Assembly (NCBI GenBank): GCA_910576545.1
Contig: CAJTKM010000001.1
Span: 124,001-188,000, forward strand
Origin: Lachnospiraceae bacterium
GTDB lineage: Bacteria; Bacillota; Clostridia; Lachnospirales; Anaerotignaceae
Direction: 5' to 3'
DNA length: 64,000 nucleotides
The notes under the pieces are model-generated. The model was not told the origin of the DNA and made no database searches. It saw only the letters and a list, made by a program, of their open reading frames with translations. The stretch's first letter is position 1, and the number at the start of each line of letters is the position of its first letter. Shown in pieces: positions 33,887 through 42,985 of this stretch. A program made the translations under genes and the position numbers.

Positions 33887-36496
33887 ATGGAAAAACTTTG
33901 GACAAAGAAAAAAGAAGAACTTTTTGCCCTGCTGGAAAGCGGCGGGCAGGGGCTGGGCGGCGGTGAAGCGGCGGCACGGCTGGAAAAATACGGCGAAAAC
34001 AGGCTGAAGGAAGGGAAGCGGAAAGGGCTTCTGCGAGTATTTGCGGAGCAGTTCGCGGATTTGCTTGTCGTGATACTGATTGCGGCGGCTGTAATTTCCG
34101 CCGTAACAGGCGGCTGGGAAGGCACGGTTGTCATCATCGCGGTGCTGATACTGAACGCCATACTGGGTACGGTACAGCATTTTAAGGCGCAGAAATCACT
34201 GGACAGCCTGAAAGCAATGTCCGCGCCGCACGCAAGAGTTATGCGGGACGGGGAAAAGCTGGAAATCCCTGCCGCAATGCTTGTGCCGGGGGATATCCTC
34301 CTGCTGGAGGCAGGGGACGTTGCCGCGGCGGACGGGCGGATATTAGAGAATCACTCTTTGCAGGTCAATGAAAGCGCGCTGACAGGCGAATCGGAAAACG
34401 TCAATAAAAAAGACGGGGAAATTCCGGAGGAGGAACTGCCTCTGGGGGACAGGCTGAATATGGTTTACAGCGGCTCTCTGGTTTCCTATGGACGCGCCGT
34501 TGTGCTGGTGACGGCAACAGGCATGAATACGGAAATGGGGAAAATCGCGCATTTAATGGAATCCGCGCAGGAAAAGGCGACGCCCCTCCAGCGCAGTCTG
34601 GACGATTTTTCAAAAAAACTCTCCATAATCATTCTGGCGGTCTGCGCTGTGGTGTTTGCGCTGGGCGTATGGCGGGGCATGGGCATTGGCGGCGCGCTGA
34701 TGTTTGCCGTTGCGCTGGCTGTGGCGGCAATTCCGGAGGCCCTCAGCTCCATTGTGACAATCGGTCTGGCAATTGGCACGCAGAAAATGGCGAAGGAAAA
34801 CGCTATCATCAAAAACCTGCGGGCTGTGGAAAGTTTGGGCTGTGTTTCTGTGATTTGTTCCGATAAAACAGGCACGTTGACGCAGAACCGCATGACGGTG
34901 CAGAAAGCCTTTGCGGACGGGCGCGAATGGGACGCAAACGAAGCGGGAACGGCGGATTCCGGTATCCTGCGGGAGGTGATAACGGCAGGCGCGCTCTGCA
35001 ACGACGGTTCACTGCGCGGCGAAACACAGATCGGCGACCCAACGGAAACCGCCCTGCTGACATTCTGCCGCCAAAGCGGAGGAAATGAGGAAACACTCCG
35101 CAGGACGCACCCGAGGATGGGGGAACTGCCTTTTGATTCCGACAGAAAATTGATGTCTACCCTGCATGAAATCGGCGGGAGGGCGCTGCTTTTGACAAAG
35201 GGCGCGCCGGATGTGCTGCTGGGGCGGTGTGAAAGGATAAAAACAGAAGCAGGGACGGTAGAAATGACGGACGCTTTGCGGGAGGAAATACAGCGGCAGA
35301 ACAGCGCGTTTTCTTCACAGGGACTGCGTGTGCTGGCGTTTGCGGAAAGGGAATGGAACGGCGGCGCGCTTTCTTTGGAGGCGGAAAATGCTTTGACGTT
35401 CCTTGGGCTGATAGCCATGATGGACCCGCCAAGGGAGGAATCGGCGGCGGCTGTGGCGGACTGCATGCGCGCCGGTATCCGTCCGGTGATGATTACGGGC
35501 GACCATAAGGTAACGGCTTCGGCAATCGCCCGGCAGATTGGCATACTGCGGGAAGGCGGCAGGGCTCTTGAGGGGGCGGAGCTGGAGCGCATGAGTGATG
35601 AAGAATTGCGGGAGCAGGTGGAGGAGATTTCTGTTTATGCTCGCGTTTCGCCGGAGCATAAAATCCGCATTGTGCGGGCATGGCAGGAAAACGGGCATAT
35701 TGCGGCAATGACGGGCGACGGCGTGAACGATGCACCCGCGCTGAAACAGGCGGACATCGGTATTGCAATGGGCATTACGGGGACGGAGGTTTCTAAGGAC
35801 GCAGCGGCGATGATATTAACAGATGATAACTTTGCTACTATCGTGCAGGCGGTCGGGAACGGGCGGAACGTATACCGGAACATTAAAAATTCCATATTAT
35901 TCCTGCTTTCCGGCAATCTGGCAGGGATCCTGGTGGTGTTGTTTACGTCCCTTTTTGGGCTGCCTTTGCCATTCACGGCGGTACAGCTTCTGTTTATCAA
36001 CCTGCTGACGGACAGCCTGCCCGCTCTGGCGGTGAATATGGAAAAGCCGACGGGTGATCTGCTCAACGAAAAGCCCCGCGACGCTTCGGAAGGGATTCTG
36101 ACAGGGGATTTCCTGCGGAGATTGGGTGTACAGGGCGGCATGATTGCGGCGGCGACAATGGCCGGCTTCTATTCCGGTTTGCGGATAAGCGGCGAAATGG
36201 CGTGTACAATGGCGTTTGCGACGCTCTGCATGGCGCGGCTGTTCCATGGGTTCAACTGCCGGGGGAGCCGCTCTGTGTTCCATCTGCCAGGCAACCTTTA
36301 CAGTATTGGAGCGTTTGCAGTCGGCGTGCTGTTCCTGATGGCTGTGCTCCTGATTCCAGGGCTGCATGGACTGTTTGATATCAGCAACGCTTTGACAGGC
36401 GCAGATATTTGGAAAATTATCGGGCTTGCGTTCCTGCCAACGGCGGCTGTGCAGATTTTACGGGTTTTGCGGGAAGGAAAGCGGAAAACGGCTTGA
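33887..36496 (+). CDS. P-type cation ATPase, probably Mn2+ (or Ca2+) exporter
   Basis: An 869-aa type II (SERCA-like) P-type ATPase. The A-domain shows TGES (166-169), the transmembrane ion site is PEAL (283-286), the phosphorylation site DKTGTLT begins at 326, and the hinge TGDGVND lies near residue 620. About ten membrane spans. The Mn riboswitch upstream points to Mn2+ export, as for other ATPases under this riboswitch class; Ca2+ is the alternative. ATG 33887 follows AAGGAGG; the longer open frame runs back into the riboswitch. Confidence 0.92.
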   Translation: MEKLWTKKKEELFALLESGGQGLGGGEAAARLEKYGENRLKEGKRKGLLRVFAEQFADLLVVILIAAAVISAVTGGWEGTVVIIAVLILNAILGTVQHFKAQKSLDSLKAMSAPHARVMRDGEKLEIPAAMLVPGDILLLEAGDVAAADGRILENHSLQVNESALTGESENVNKKDGEIPEEELPLGDRLNMVYSGSLVSYGRAVVLVTATGMNTEMGKIAHLMESAQEKATPLQRSLDDFSKKLSIIILAVCAVVFALGVWRGMGIGGALMFAVALAVAAIPEALSSIVTIGLAIGTQKMAKENAIIKNLRAVESLGCVSVICSDKTGTLTQNRMTVQKAFADGREWDANEAGTADSGILREVITAGALCNDGSLRGETQIGDPTETALLTFCRQSGGNEETLRRTHPRMGELPFDSDRKLMSTLHEIGGRALLLTKGAPDVLLGRCERIKTEAGTVEMTDALREEIQRQNSAFSSQGLRVLAFAEREWNGGALSLEAENALTFLGLIAMMDPPREESAAAVADCMRAGIRPVMITGDHKVTASAIARQIGILREGGRALEGAELERMSDEELREQVEEISVYARVSPEHKIRIVRAWQENGHIAAMTGDGVNDAPALKQADIGIAMGITGTEVSKDAAAMILTDDNFATIVQAVGNGRNVYRNIKNSILFLLSGNLAGILVVLFTSLFGLPLPFTAVQLLFINLLTDSLPALAVNMEKPTGDLLNEKPRDASEGILTGDFLRRLGVQGGMIAAATMAGFYSGLRISGEMACTMAFATLCMARLFHGFNCRGSRSVFHLPGNLYSIGAFAVGVLFLMAVLLIPGLHGLFDISNALTGADIWKIIGLAFLPTAAVQILRVLREGKRKTA

Positions 36497-36557
36497 TGGA
36501 TATAAAGAGGTTAGATTTGAGGACAAAAAAATAAGTACAGGATATGGAACGATAACA

Positions 36558-36589
36558 GACAGGGCGGCGGGATAGTCACCGCCGCCCTG
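36558..36589. terminator. Strong hairpin after the ATPase gene
   Basis: CAGGGCGGCGG pairs with CCGCCGCCCTG. There is no clear T run, so it may end transcription weakly or act as a 3' stabiliser. Confidence 0.5.
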
Positions 36590-36619
36590 CTATAATGCCA
36601 ATAAACCGGAAACTTCCGT

Positions 36620-37258
36620 TTATTTCTTCTCAAATGCTACGACACCGCATTCATAAGGGTGGTCGTAACATAGAACCTCTTTATCGCGGCATCTATATAG
36701 GAGTAATTTCATTATAATAAAGAAATCTCCGCCACCGCAGAAAATCATAATTTCAGACAACATAAAAAGCTCAAAATTTCCGATACCTGCAGCGATACCT
36801 GCCAGTCCAAAGCCCAAAACTAAAGTAGGCATAGCAACACCTATAATGTACTGCCGTTTGGTCAGCGGTTCGGTACAAGTACAATAGGGAGTGAGCATTT
36901 TCCAAATGATACCAAAGGCAATCGCGTTCCAGCGCCTTTTGGCAAAAAAAGCCCAAGTCAGTCCATGGATAGCTTCATGAAGTACAATCAACAAAAGCAA
37001 CACAATCAAAAATACAATATACGTGGAGAGAGAAAGGGAAAGATTTCTGTTATTACTTGAATTAGCAAACAGATACATGATTAAGGCAAGTATTGCAAAG
37101 GGCAGCATGATGATAACACCCATAATATTTGCCTGCAAGACACTAACCGTTAAATCTCTTTTCAAATATCCTTTTTGCGCCATTTCCTCACAGGTTTTCT
37201 CAAAATCTGTTTTTCGTTTCTGCTCAACAGGGGTAAGATGTCTTTCTTTATTTTGCAT
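36620..37258 (-). CDS. DUF3267 family membrane metalloprotease-like protein
   Basis: A 212-aa membrane protein with four to six spans and an HEAIH (HExxH) zinc-site-like motif in LHEAIHGLTW, as in DUF3267 proteins related to site-2-type proteases. Two cysteines (CTCTEP) follow. ATG at 37258 follows GGAGAG; the longer frame upstream crosses the promoter. Substrate unknown. Confidence 0.82.
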   Translation of the reverse strand: MQNKERHLTPVEQKRKTDFEKTCEEMAQKGYLKRDLTVSVLQANIMGVIIMLPFAILALIMYLFANSSNNRNLSLSLSTYIVFLIVLLLLIVLHEAIHGLTWAFFAKRRWNAIAFGIIWKMLTPYCTCTEPLTKRQYIIGVAMPTLVLGFGLAGIAAGIGNFELFMLSEIMIFCGGGDFFIIMKLLLYRCRDKEVLCYDHPYECGVVAFEKK

Positions 37259-37301
37259 GTTTTTCTCTCCAATCCCGCTTTGTCGGTTTGTACCGGAGGA
37301 A

Positions 37302-37330
37302 ATTATATCATATCCAATTCCGAAAAGCAA
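37302..37330 (-). promoter_or_regulatory. Promoter of the DUF3267 gene
   Basis: On the minus strand TTGCTT, a 17-nt spacer and TATAAT. Confidence 0.65.
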
Positions 37331-37526
37331 TCCATACCTTGCCTTGTCCCTTGGCCGTCTGAATTTTTTCCATTGCCGTTCCGTTGCCAAAACGGGGAAC
37401 AGGATTTTACAACCATGCCCCTGTGCCCCGACTTCTACCAGAAAACAAAATAGAACGTTTTGCAATAGGGAGTGAAAAGGTTTGATTTTTAAGACGTTTT
37501 GCCGATGGGTATTTTGAATATTTTAT

Positions 37527-38870
37527 TTACATTCCGGCAATATCCAGACCCCGCACAAGTATGGACGGGGAGCCTTTCCCGCCGGAACTGAAATACATAT
37601 CATTCGCAACGTCCTCAATAGCCTCCAGCAGGCGGTAGAAATTTCCCGCTATGGTAATCTGCTCCACAGGCCGCCCGAGTTTCCCGTTTTCTATAAGGAA
37701 GCCGCTTGCGGAAAGCGAAAAATCACCGGATACGGTATTCGTGCCTGCGTGCAGACCCATGAGGTCGGTGATGAAAAGCCCGTTTTGGAGGGCTTCAAAC
37801 AGTTCATCCCTGCTTTTTGTACCTTTTTGCAGATAGAAGTTGGTGCAGGCTGTTTTGACGGGAGCGGTCAGGGAGGCTTTGAAGCCGTTTCCGGTCGATT
37901 CTGCGCCATCTGCTTTTGCGGATTTCCGGTTATACAGGAATGTACGCAGTGTACCATTTTCGATTACAGCTTTATTTCTGCCGGAAACACCTTCACTGTC
38001 GAATGGTGTGGAGGCATATCCACCGGTCAGGAGCGCATCGTCCCGCAGTGTGACAGCAGTGGAAGCAATATTCTGCCCCAGCTTTCCGCCCAGAAGGGAA
38101 AAGCCTTTCTGCACGTTTTCCGCATAAAATATGCCGCAGAACGCACCCAGCAGGGCGACCATCGCCTCTCCATACAGTACGGCATCATATTTCCCACTGG
38201 GGACGGAGGCTGCGCCAAGCTGCATAGCCGCACGCCTTGCGGCTTCGCGTCCGGTCTTTTCAGGGTCGAAACCGTTCCAGTCCTGGTCTTTCCAGAAATA
38301 TGAGCCTGTTTTTGTTTCGTCCCCCTTACGGGCGATTGCGGAAACAAATGCAGTAGCGTAATTTTGGGCAAAGGAAACGTCCAGCCCGCGGCTGTTGCGG
38401 ATTACCGTTTCCACGCGTACCGTCCCCAGCACGCAGTAATCCAACAGGGCGACTTCCTCCGCACCGGCAAGCGCAGCCTGTTCCATGCGCTTTGCCGCGT
38501 CTATTTTTTCGCTGACGGACAGCCGCTCCAGCCCTTCATGGATTCCCTGCAAAACAGGATATTCCTTTTCGCCGGGATAAAGCTCCTCTGCGTCTTCCGG
38601 CGGGAGCAGGGCGGCATTTTCCTTTGCCGCGTTGACAAGGAAAGGAATGGCGTCTGCCGCCAATTGTTCTGTGCAGGCGTAGCCTGTGCGTCCGCCGATA
38701 TTCCCGCGGAAGGAAACGCCCTCTGTACGGCTGTTTTCATAATGGGAAACCTTACCCTCCAAAACCAGCACCTCAAAGCTGTCTGCCTGCTGGTAATATG
38801 TTTCACAGTCGGTAAAGCCTTCTGTTTCTGCGGCTTTTGCCAGCTGTTCAAAAAATTCGTTCCGTTCCAA
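37527..38870 (-). CDS. pmbA: TldE/PmbA-family protein
   Basis: A 447-aa PmbA (TldE) protein, the non-catalytic partner of TldD in a heterodimeric metallopeptidase that degrades unfolded or modified peptides. There is no HExxxH motif, as expected. Conserved blocks include NSRGLDVSFAQN and LMGLHAGTNTVSGDFSLSASGF. TTG start after AAGGGGG, 4 nt after tldD. Confidence 0.93.
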   Translation of the reverse strand: MERNEFFEQLAKAAETEGFTDCETYYQQADSFEVLVLEGKVSHYENSRTEGVSFRGNIGGRTGYACTEQLAADAIPFLVNAAKENAALLPPEDAEELYPGEKEYPVLQGIHEGLERLSVSEKIDAAKRMEQAALAGAEEVALLDYCVLGTVRVETVIRNSRGLDVSFAQNYATAFVSAIARKGDETKTGSYFWKDQDWNGFDPEKTGREAARRAAMQLGAASVPSGKYDAVLYGEAMVALLGAFCGIFYAENVQKGFSLLGGKLGQNIASTAVTLRDDALLTGGYASTPFDSEGVSGRNKAVIENGTLRTFLYNRKSAKADGAESTGNGFKASLTAPVKTACTNFYLQKGTKSRDELFEALQNGLFITDLMGLHAGTNTVSGDFSLSASGFLIENGKLGRPVEQITIAGNFYRLLEAIEDVANDMYFSSGGKGSPSILVRGLDIAGM

Positions 38871-38874
38871 TGCG

Positions 38875-40257
38875 TTACCCCCTTCCGCCTACTGTCATGC
38901 GGCTCACCCGCAGCATGGGCTGTCCGACGTCCGTAGGGATGGAGCCGCTTTTGCTGCCGCACATTCCCTGCGCCCGTTTCGGATTGTTTCCGACCATGTC
39001 AATATCCCAGAGCACTTCCGGCCCTTTGCCGATGAGTGTTGCGCCGCGTACAGGCTCGGCAATTTTTCCGTTTCGTATCATATAGCCTTCTAAAACGGCA
39101 AAATTAAAGGAACCCGTTGCAGGGTCTACACTGCCGCCGCCCATCTGTCTGGCATAAAGCCCGTATTCTGTGGCAGAAATGATCTCCTCCGGCGTGCTTT
39201 TGCCGGGGGCGATGCAGGTATTTGTCATACGGCTGGTGGGGGCAAAGCGGTAATCCTGCCTGCGGGAGGAGCCTGTGATTGCCGCGCCCATTTTCCTGCC
39301 GTTCAGACGGTCGACAAGATAGGATTTTAATACGCCGTTTTCAATCAGCACGTTCCGCGCGGTTGGCGTACCCTCATCGTCCATGGCAGAGGAACCCCAT
39401 GCGTTGGGGATTGTTCCGTCATCAATTGCCGTCACAAGCGGAGAGGCAATTTGCTGACCCAGCCTGCCTGCAAAAACAGAGGCATTTCGGGCGACTGCCG
39501 TGGCTTCCAGCCCATGTCCGCACGCTTCATGGAATATCACGCCGCCGAAACCGTTGTCAATCACTACGGGGAATTTTCCGGCAGGGCAGGGCTTTGCGCC
39601 CAGCATGGTGACGGCAATGCGGGCGGCTTCACGCGCGGTTTCCTCCACGTTGATACGCTCAAAAAGCTCCATGCCCTCAGAACCGCCAGGCCCGAAATGG
39701 CCGCGCTGCTTTTCCGAAGCGGAGGACGCGACTGCTTCTACCGTAAAGCGTGTGCGCACTCTGTCCTCCTCGCCCCAGACACCCTCGGAATTGGCAACAA
39801 GGACGTGCTTGGAAACCTCCAGAAAGCCGGTACGGGTCTGCGTGATGGATGGGGAGTATGCTTTTGCTGCCTCTGCCGCCAGCCGGAGGTATTCCGCCTT
39901 TTGGGATTTGGCAGTGTTTTTCGGCAGGATACGGATGGGATTGATACAGGGGCGCACTGTTTCCCGCCAGTTTTTCCGGCTGTGCTGCACGCTGCTTTTC
40001 ATTGCTTCCGCACAGCCGCGCGCAATCTGTATCAGGTTTTTTTCCGACATATCGTTTGCGTAACCATAAATCGCCTGTGTCCCGAAAAACAGACGCACAC
40101 CCGCGCCGCAGCTAAGGCCGCTCTGCGCCGTTTCCACTCTGCCGTTTACCATGCCGATGCTGCCCTGTTCCGTCCGTTCGGCATAAAGCTCGGCAAAATC
40201 CGCGCCCGTTTCCAGCGCGGCTGTTATGATATTTTCTACCGATGATCGTTTCAGCAT
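38875..40257 (-). CDS. tldD: TldD-family metallopeptidase
   Basis: A 460-aa TldD protein. HEACGH (243-248) supplies the zinc ligands and catalytic Glu, then GLEATAVARNASVFAGR. The C-terminal region (GSVDPATGSFNF) matches the family. Its ATG overlaps the recU stop, so the three genes are co-transcribed. Confidence 0.95.
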   Translation of the reverse strand: MLKRSSVENIITAALETGADFAELYAERTEQGSIGMVNGRVETAQSGLSCGAGVRLFFGTQAIYGYANDMSEKNLIQIARGCAEAMKSSVQHSRKNWRETVRPCINPIRILPKNTAKSQKAEYLRLAAEAAKAYSPSITQTRTGFLEVSKHVLVANSEGVWGEEDRVRTRFTVEAVASSASEKQRGHFGPGGSEGMELFERINVEETAREAARIAVTMLGAKPCPAGKFPVVIDNGFGGVIFHEACGHGLEATAVARNASVFAGRLGQQIASPLVTAIDDGTIPNAWGSSAMDDEGTPTARNVLIENGVLKSYLVDRLNGRKMGAAITGSSRRQDYRFAPTSRMTNTCIAPGKSTPEEIISATEYGLYARQMGGGSVDPATGSFNFAVLEGYMIRNGKIAEPVRGATLIGKGPEVLWDIDMVGNNPKRAQGMCGSKSGSIPTDVGQPMLRVSRMTVGGRG

Positions 40258-40808
40258 AATTCCTCACTTCCCTGTCCGTTTTCAATTTCTTCCAGATACA
40301 GGCTGACAGCGTTCAGGTAGTGCAGCGCGCCGCCGGTCTGGGGAATCTGGTATTTCTGTTCAAAGGCTTCATACGGAATGGATTTCCGGCCGCCCTGTTC
40401 CGCTGCCTCCCAATATGCTTTGAGCGTTGCAAAGGGCAGGAGGAAATATTCATCCTGCACGGAAAAATGCACCAGCAGGAACGAAAGCCCGCGCTGTTTC
40501 TGAAATTCATCCAGAAAGGCAATCTGGTGCGCGTGTATATTTTGCAAAGGGAGGTGTTTCTGCGCCGTTTCCTTTGCATCGAACGCCAGCGGCACACCCT
40601 GCGCCGCACCAATATAATCCACTGTGCTTGTTTTCTCGAAATAAGCAAGCGTGATATTGCGGCTTTGCGGGTCTATCTGCACAGGGACAATGGGCGTGGG
40701 GATTTTCTGGAGCAGGGCAAGCCCATCCCGGCGATAGCGTTCGTTTGTAAAGTTGATCAATTCTTCCAGAGAACTGCCCCGCAGTCCCCTGCTGTTCCAA
40801 TGCGGCAT
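40251..40808 (-). CDS. recU: Holliday junction resolvase RecU
   Basis: A 185-aa nuclease that cuts Holliday junctions. It has NSRGLRGSSLEELINFTNERY at the N-terminus with the metal-binding Glu, DYIG and AFDAKET with the catalytic Asp, Glu and Lys, and a conserved C-terminus. The position before tldD rather than next to a penicillin-binding protein gene (the Bacillus order) is unusual. Confidence 0.9.
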   Translation of the reverse strand: MPHWNSRGLRGSSLEELINFTNERYRRDGLALLQKIPTPIVPVQIDPQSRNITLAYFEKTSTVDYIGAAQGVPLAFDAKETAQKHLPLQNIHAHQIAFLDEFQKQRGLSFLLVHFSVQDEYFLLPFATLKAYWEAAEQGGRKSIPYEAFEQKYQIPQTGGALHYLNAVSLYLEEIENGQGSEELC

Positions 40809-40831
40809 AGATTTCGTCCTTTTCTGTATCT

Positions 40832-41806
40832 TTACAGGAACTGCCGGAATTCTCCGTATCCGGCTTCTTCCAGTTCTTCTTCCGGTATAAAGCGCAGTGA
40901 TGCGCTGTTGATGCAGTAACGCAGGCCGCCCAGCTCTGCGGGACCGTCATTGAATACATGTCCCAGATGCGCGTTCCCGATGCGGCTGCGGACTTCTGTG
41001 CGTACCATGCCGAAAGAAAGGTCGTCGTATTCGTTGATGGTGTTCGGGTCGATGGGTTTGGCAAAGGCAGGCCAGCCGCAGGAGGAAGGGAATTTATCCT
41101 TTGAGGAAAAAAGCGGCTCTCCCGTTGTGATGTCTACATAAAGACCGCGCTGCCCTGTTTTCCAGTATTCGTTTTCAAAAGGCGGCTCGGTGGCGTTCCG
41201 CTGTGTAACGGCAAACTGCATTGAGGTCAGGGTCTGCTCCAGTTCCGCCGTTGTTTTGGCATGATACTTTTCGGGGTCAACAACTTTCTGTTTCAGCTTC
41301 GCGATTTTTGCAAAATTGATATGACAGTAGCCGCCGGGGTTCTTTTCCAGGTAAGCTTGATGGTATTCCTCCGCCGGAATAAATTGCAGCAGGGGCAGGT
41401 TCTCCACCATGATGGGCTGGGTATATTCCTTTTGCAGCTCTGCAAGGAAAGCGGCGGCAGCCTGACGCTGTTCCTCTGTCAGGGAATAGATTCCGGTACG
41501 GTACTGGACGCCGATATCCATGCCCTGCCTGCCAAGTGAAGTCGGGTCGATGGTGTAGGCATATTCCCGCAGAAGCTCCGAAAGGGGGAGGATATCCGCG
41601 TCAAAAACAACCTCGACGGTTTCGGCGTGGCCGCTGTGCGCACAGACTTCCTCGTAGGTGACAGTTTCCGGCAGTGCGCGGTTTTCACCCTCTTTTTTGC
41701 CAAAAGCATAGCCCACACGTGTCGAAAGCACGCCGGGAAGGGTTTTCAGGTAGTGCTCCGTTCCCCAGAAGCAACCGCCCGCAAGGTAAATCGTTTCCTG
41801 TTTCAA
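40832..41806 (-). CDS. msrAB: Bifunctional peptide-methionine sulfoxide reductase MsrA/MsrB
   Basis: A 324-aa fusion. The MsrA domain (1-about 165) has the catalytic Cys in GGCFWG (residue 12); the MsrB domain (about 180-320) has the catalytic Cys in [11 protein letters not shown]. It repairs both methionine sulfoxide stereoisomers. The usual zinc CxxC pairs of MsrB are absent, as in the zinc-less type. TTG start after GGAGATGA. Confidence 0.95.
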   Translation of the reverse strand: MKQETIYLAGGCFWGTEHYLKTLPGVLSTRVGYAFGKKEGENRALPETVTYEEVCAHSGHAETVEVVFDADILPLSELLREYAYTIDPTSLGRQGMDIGVQYRTGIYSLTEEQRQAAAAFLAELQKEYTQPIMVENLPLLQFIPAEEYHQAYLEKNPGGYCHINFAKIAKLKQKVVDPEKYHAKTTAELEQTLTSMQFAVTQRNATEPPFENEYWKTGQRGLYVDITTGEPLFSSKDKFPSSCGWPAFAKPIDPNTINEYDDLSFGMVRTEVRSRIGNAHLGHVFNDGPAELGGLRYCINSASLRFIPEEELEEAGYGEFRQFL

Positions 41807-41812
41807 ATCAAA

Positions 41813-42655
41813 TCATCTCCAATTCGTATCTGTTCCGGACATTACAGAACCGATTCCGTATAAATCCGTCCGCCTGTGTTTCAGCAGGGGCAGTTCCCGC
41901 CTTACTTTTTCCACTTTTGAGAAATCCAATTCCACGGTCAGTATGTCCTCATTTTCTTCCAGCTGGCCCAATACCGTTCCCCATGGGTCTGTGACGATGG
42001 AATGTCCCCAGGAATGGTAGGAAGCGTTTGTGTCCCGCGCGGGGGCACAGCCTGCCATAAAAATCTGGTTATCCAACGCGCGCGCCCGAAAGGAAAGCTC
42101 CCAATGGGCGGGACCTGTCGTCATATTGAATGCGGCAGGGACGATGACGGCGTCTGCGCTCTCCAATACAAGCAGACGCGCCAGCTCCGGAAAACGAATG
42201 TCGTAACAGATCATCAGCCCGAAACGACCCCAGGGCGTATCGAATGTTGTCAGCCATTCGCCGGGGGTAAAGGTATCAGACTCCATGAAATACTGCCCGC
42301 CCTCAATGTTGATATCAAACAGGTGCATTTTGCGGTGGAAGGCGATGCGGTGCCCTTTGGAGTCGAACACAACAGAAGTATTGTAAATTTTGTTTTTGCA
42401 TTTCTCCGGCACAGAACCCGCCACAAGATATAAACCCAGTTCCTTTGCCGCCGCCCCAAGCTCCTGCAAAAATGGTGCGTCCAGTTCCATAGCATGGCGC
42501 ACAAACGCGGCGTTCTCATAGGGGCAGGCGCACATTTCCGGCAGTACCGCCATGTCCGCACCCTCTGCTTTCGCCTGCTTCAGAAGGGGCAGTATTCTGG
42601 CAATGTTTTCCTCCGGTGCAGCGGCGGTTTTCAGCTGGATTAAAGACAGTTTCAT
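41813..42655 (-). CDS. Nitrilase-superfamily amidohydrolase (Nit2/omega-amidase-like)
   Basis: A 280-aa carbon-nitrogen hydrolase. Catalytic triad: Glu in LPEMCACPY, Lys in FHRKMHLFD and Cys in MICYDIRFPELAR. The NIEGGQYFMESDTF block resembles Nit2-type omega-amidases that hydrolyse alpha-ketoglutaramate. ATG 42655 follows AAAGGAG. First gene of a run nit-msrAB-recU-tldD-pmbA. Confidence 0.9.
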   Translation of the reverse strand: MKLSLIQLKTAAAPEENIARILPLLKQAKAEGADMAVLPEMCACPYENAAFVRHAMELDAPFLQELGAAAKELGLYLVAGSVPEKCKNKIYNTSVVFDSKGHRIAFHRKMHLFDINIEGGQYFMESDTFTPGEWLTTFDTPWGRFGLMICYDIRFPELARLLVLESADAVIVPAAFNMTTGPAHWELSFRARALDNQIFMAGCAPARDTNASYHSWGHSIVTDPWGTVLGQLEENEDILTVELDFSKVEKVRRELPLLKHRRTDLYGIGSVMSGTDTNWR

Positions 42656-42704
42656 GCGGTCGCTCCTTTCTCTGGCTGTAAAAATTTTATATTTACTATC
42701 ATAC

Positions 42705-42733
42705 AGTATACGTTTTTGCGCGGGATAAGGCAA
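42705..42733 (-). promoter_or_regulatory. Promoter of the nit-msrAB-recU-tldD-pmbA run
   Basis: On the minus strand TTGCCT, a 17-nt spacer and TATACT. Confidence 0.6.
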
Positions 42734-42890
42734 GGGGGAGTTCGGGGAGAGGGTTCGACAAATGGTTTGTGAATTTCGATGGGAATTTTGAGGGAAACAG
42801 GCTGGAAATTATGCAGAATACGAAGAAACAGGATAGAACGGAATTGAATTTGCAGAATCTTACAGTTTTCTTACAAATATTCGGCGGGAA

Positions 42891-42919
42891 TTGAAGTAAT
42901 ATGTCTGGTGTGCTACGAT
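42891..42919 (+). promoter_or_regulatory. Promoter of WG-repeat gene 1
   Basis: TTGAAG, a 17-nt spacer ending in TGC and TACGAT. The preceding CTTACA..TTTCTTACAAAT stretch recurs upstream of the WG pseudogene near 52317-52337. Confidence 0.5.
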
Positions 42920-42985
42920 GTAGTTATGAAAAGAGGCAAACGCCCACAGTGGCGGATGTTCCTGTATGGAAAAGGAGGGTTTGCG

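Noticed and set aside
33580-33966. Plus-strand frame spanning the riboswitch
   Set aside because: It covers the promoter, aptamer and terminator of the Mn riboswitch and has no ribosome site.
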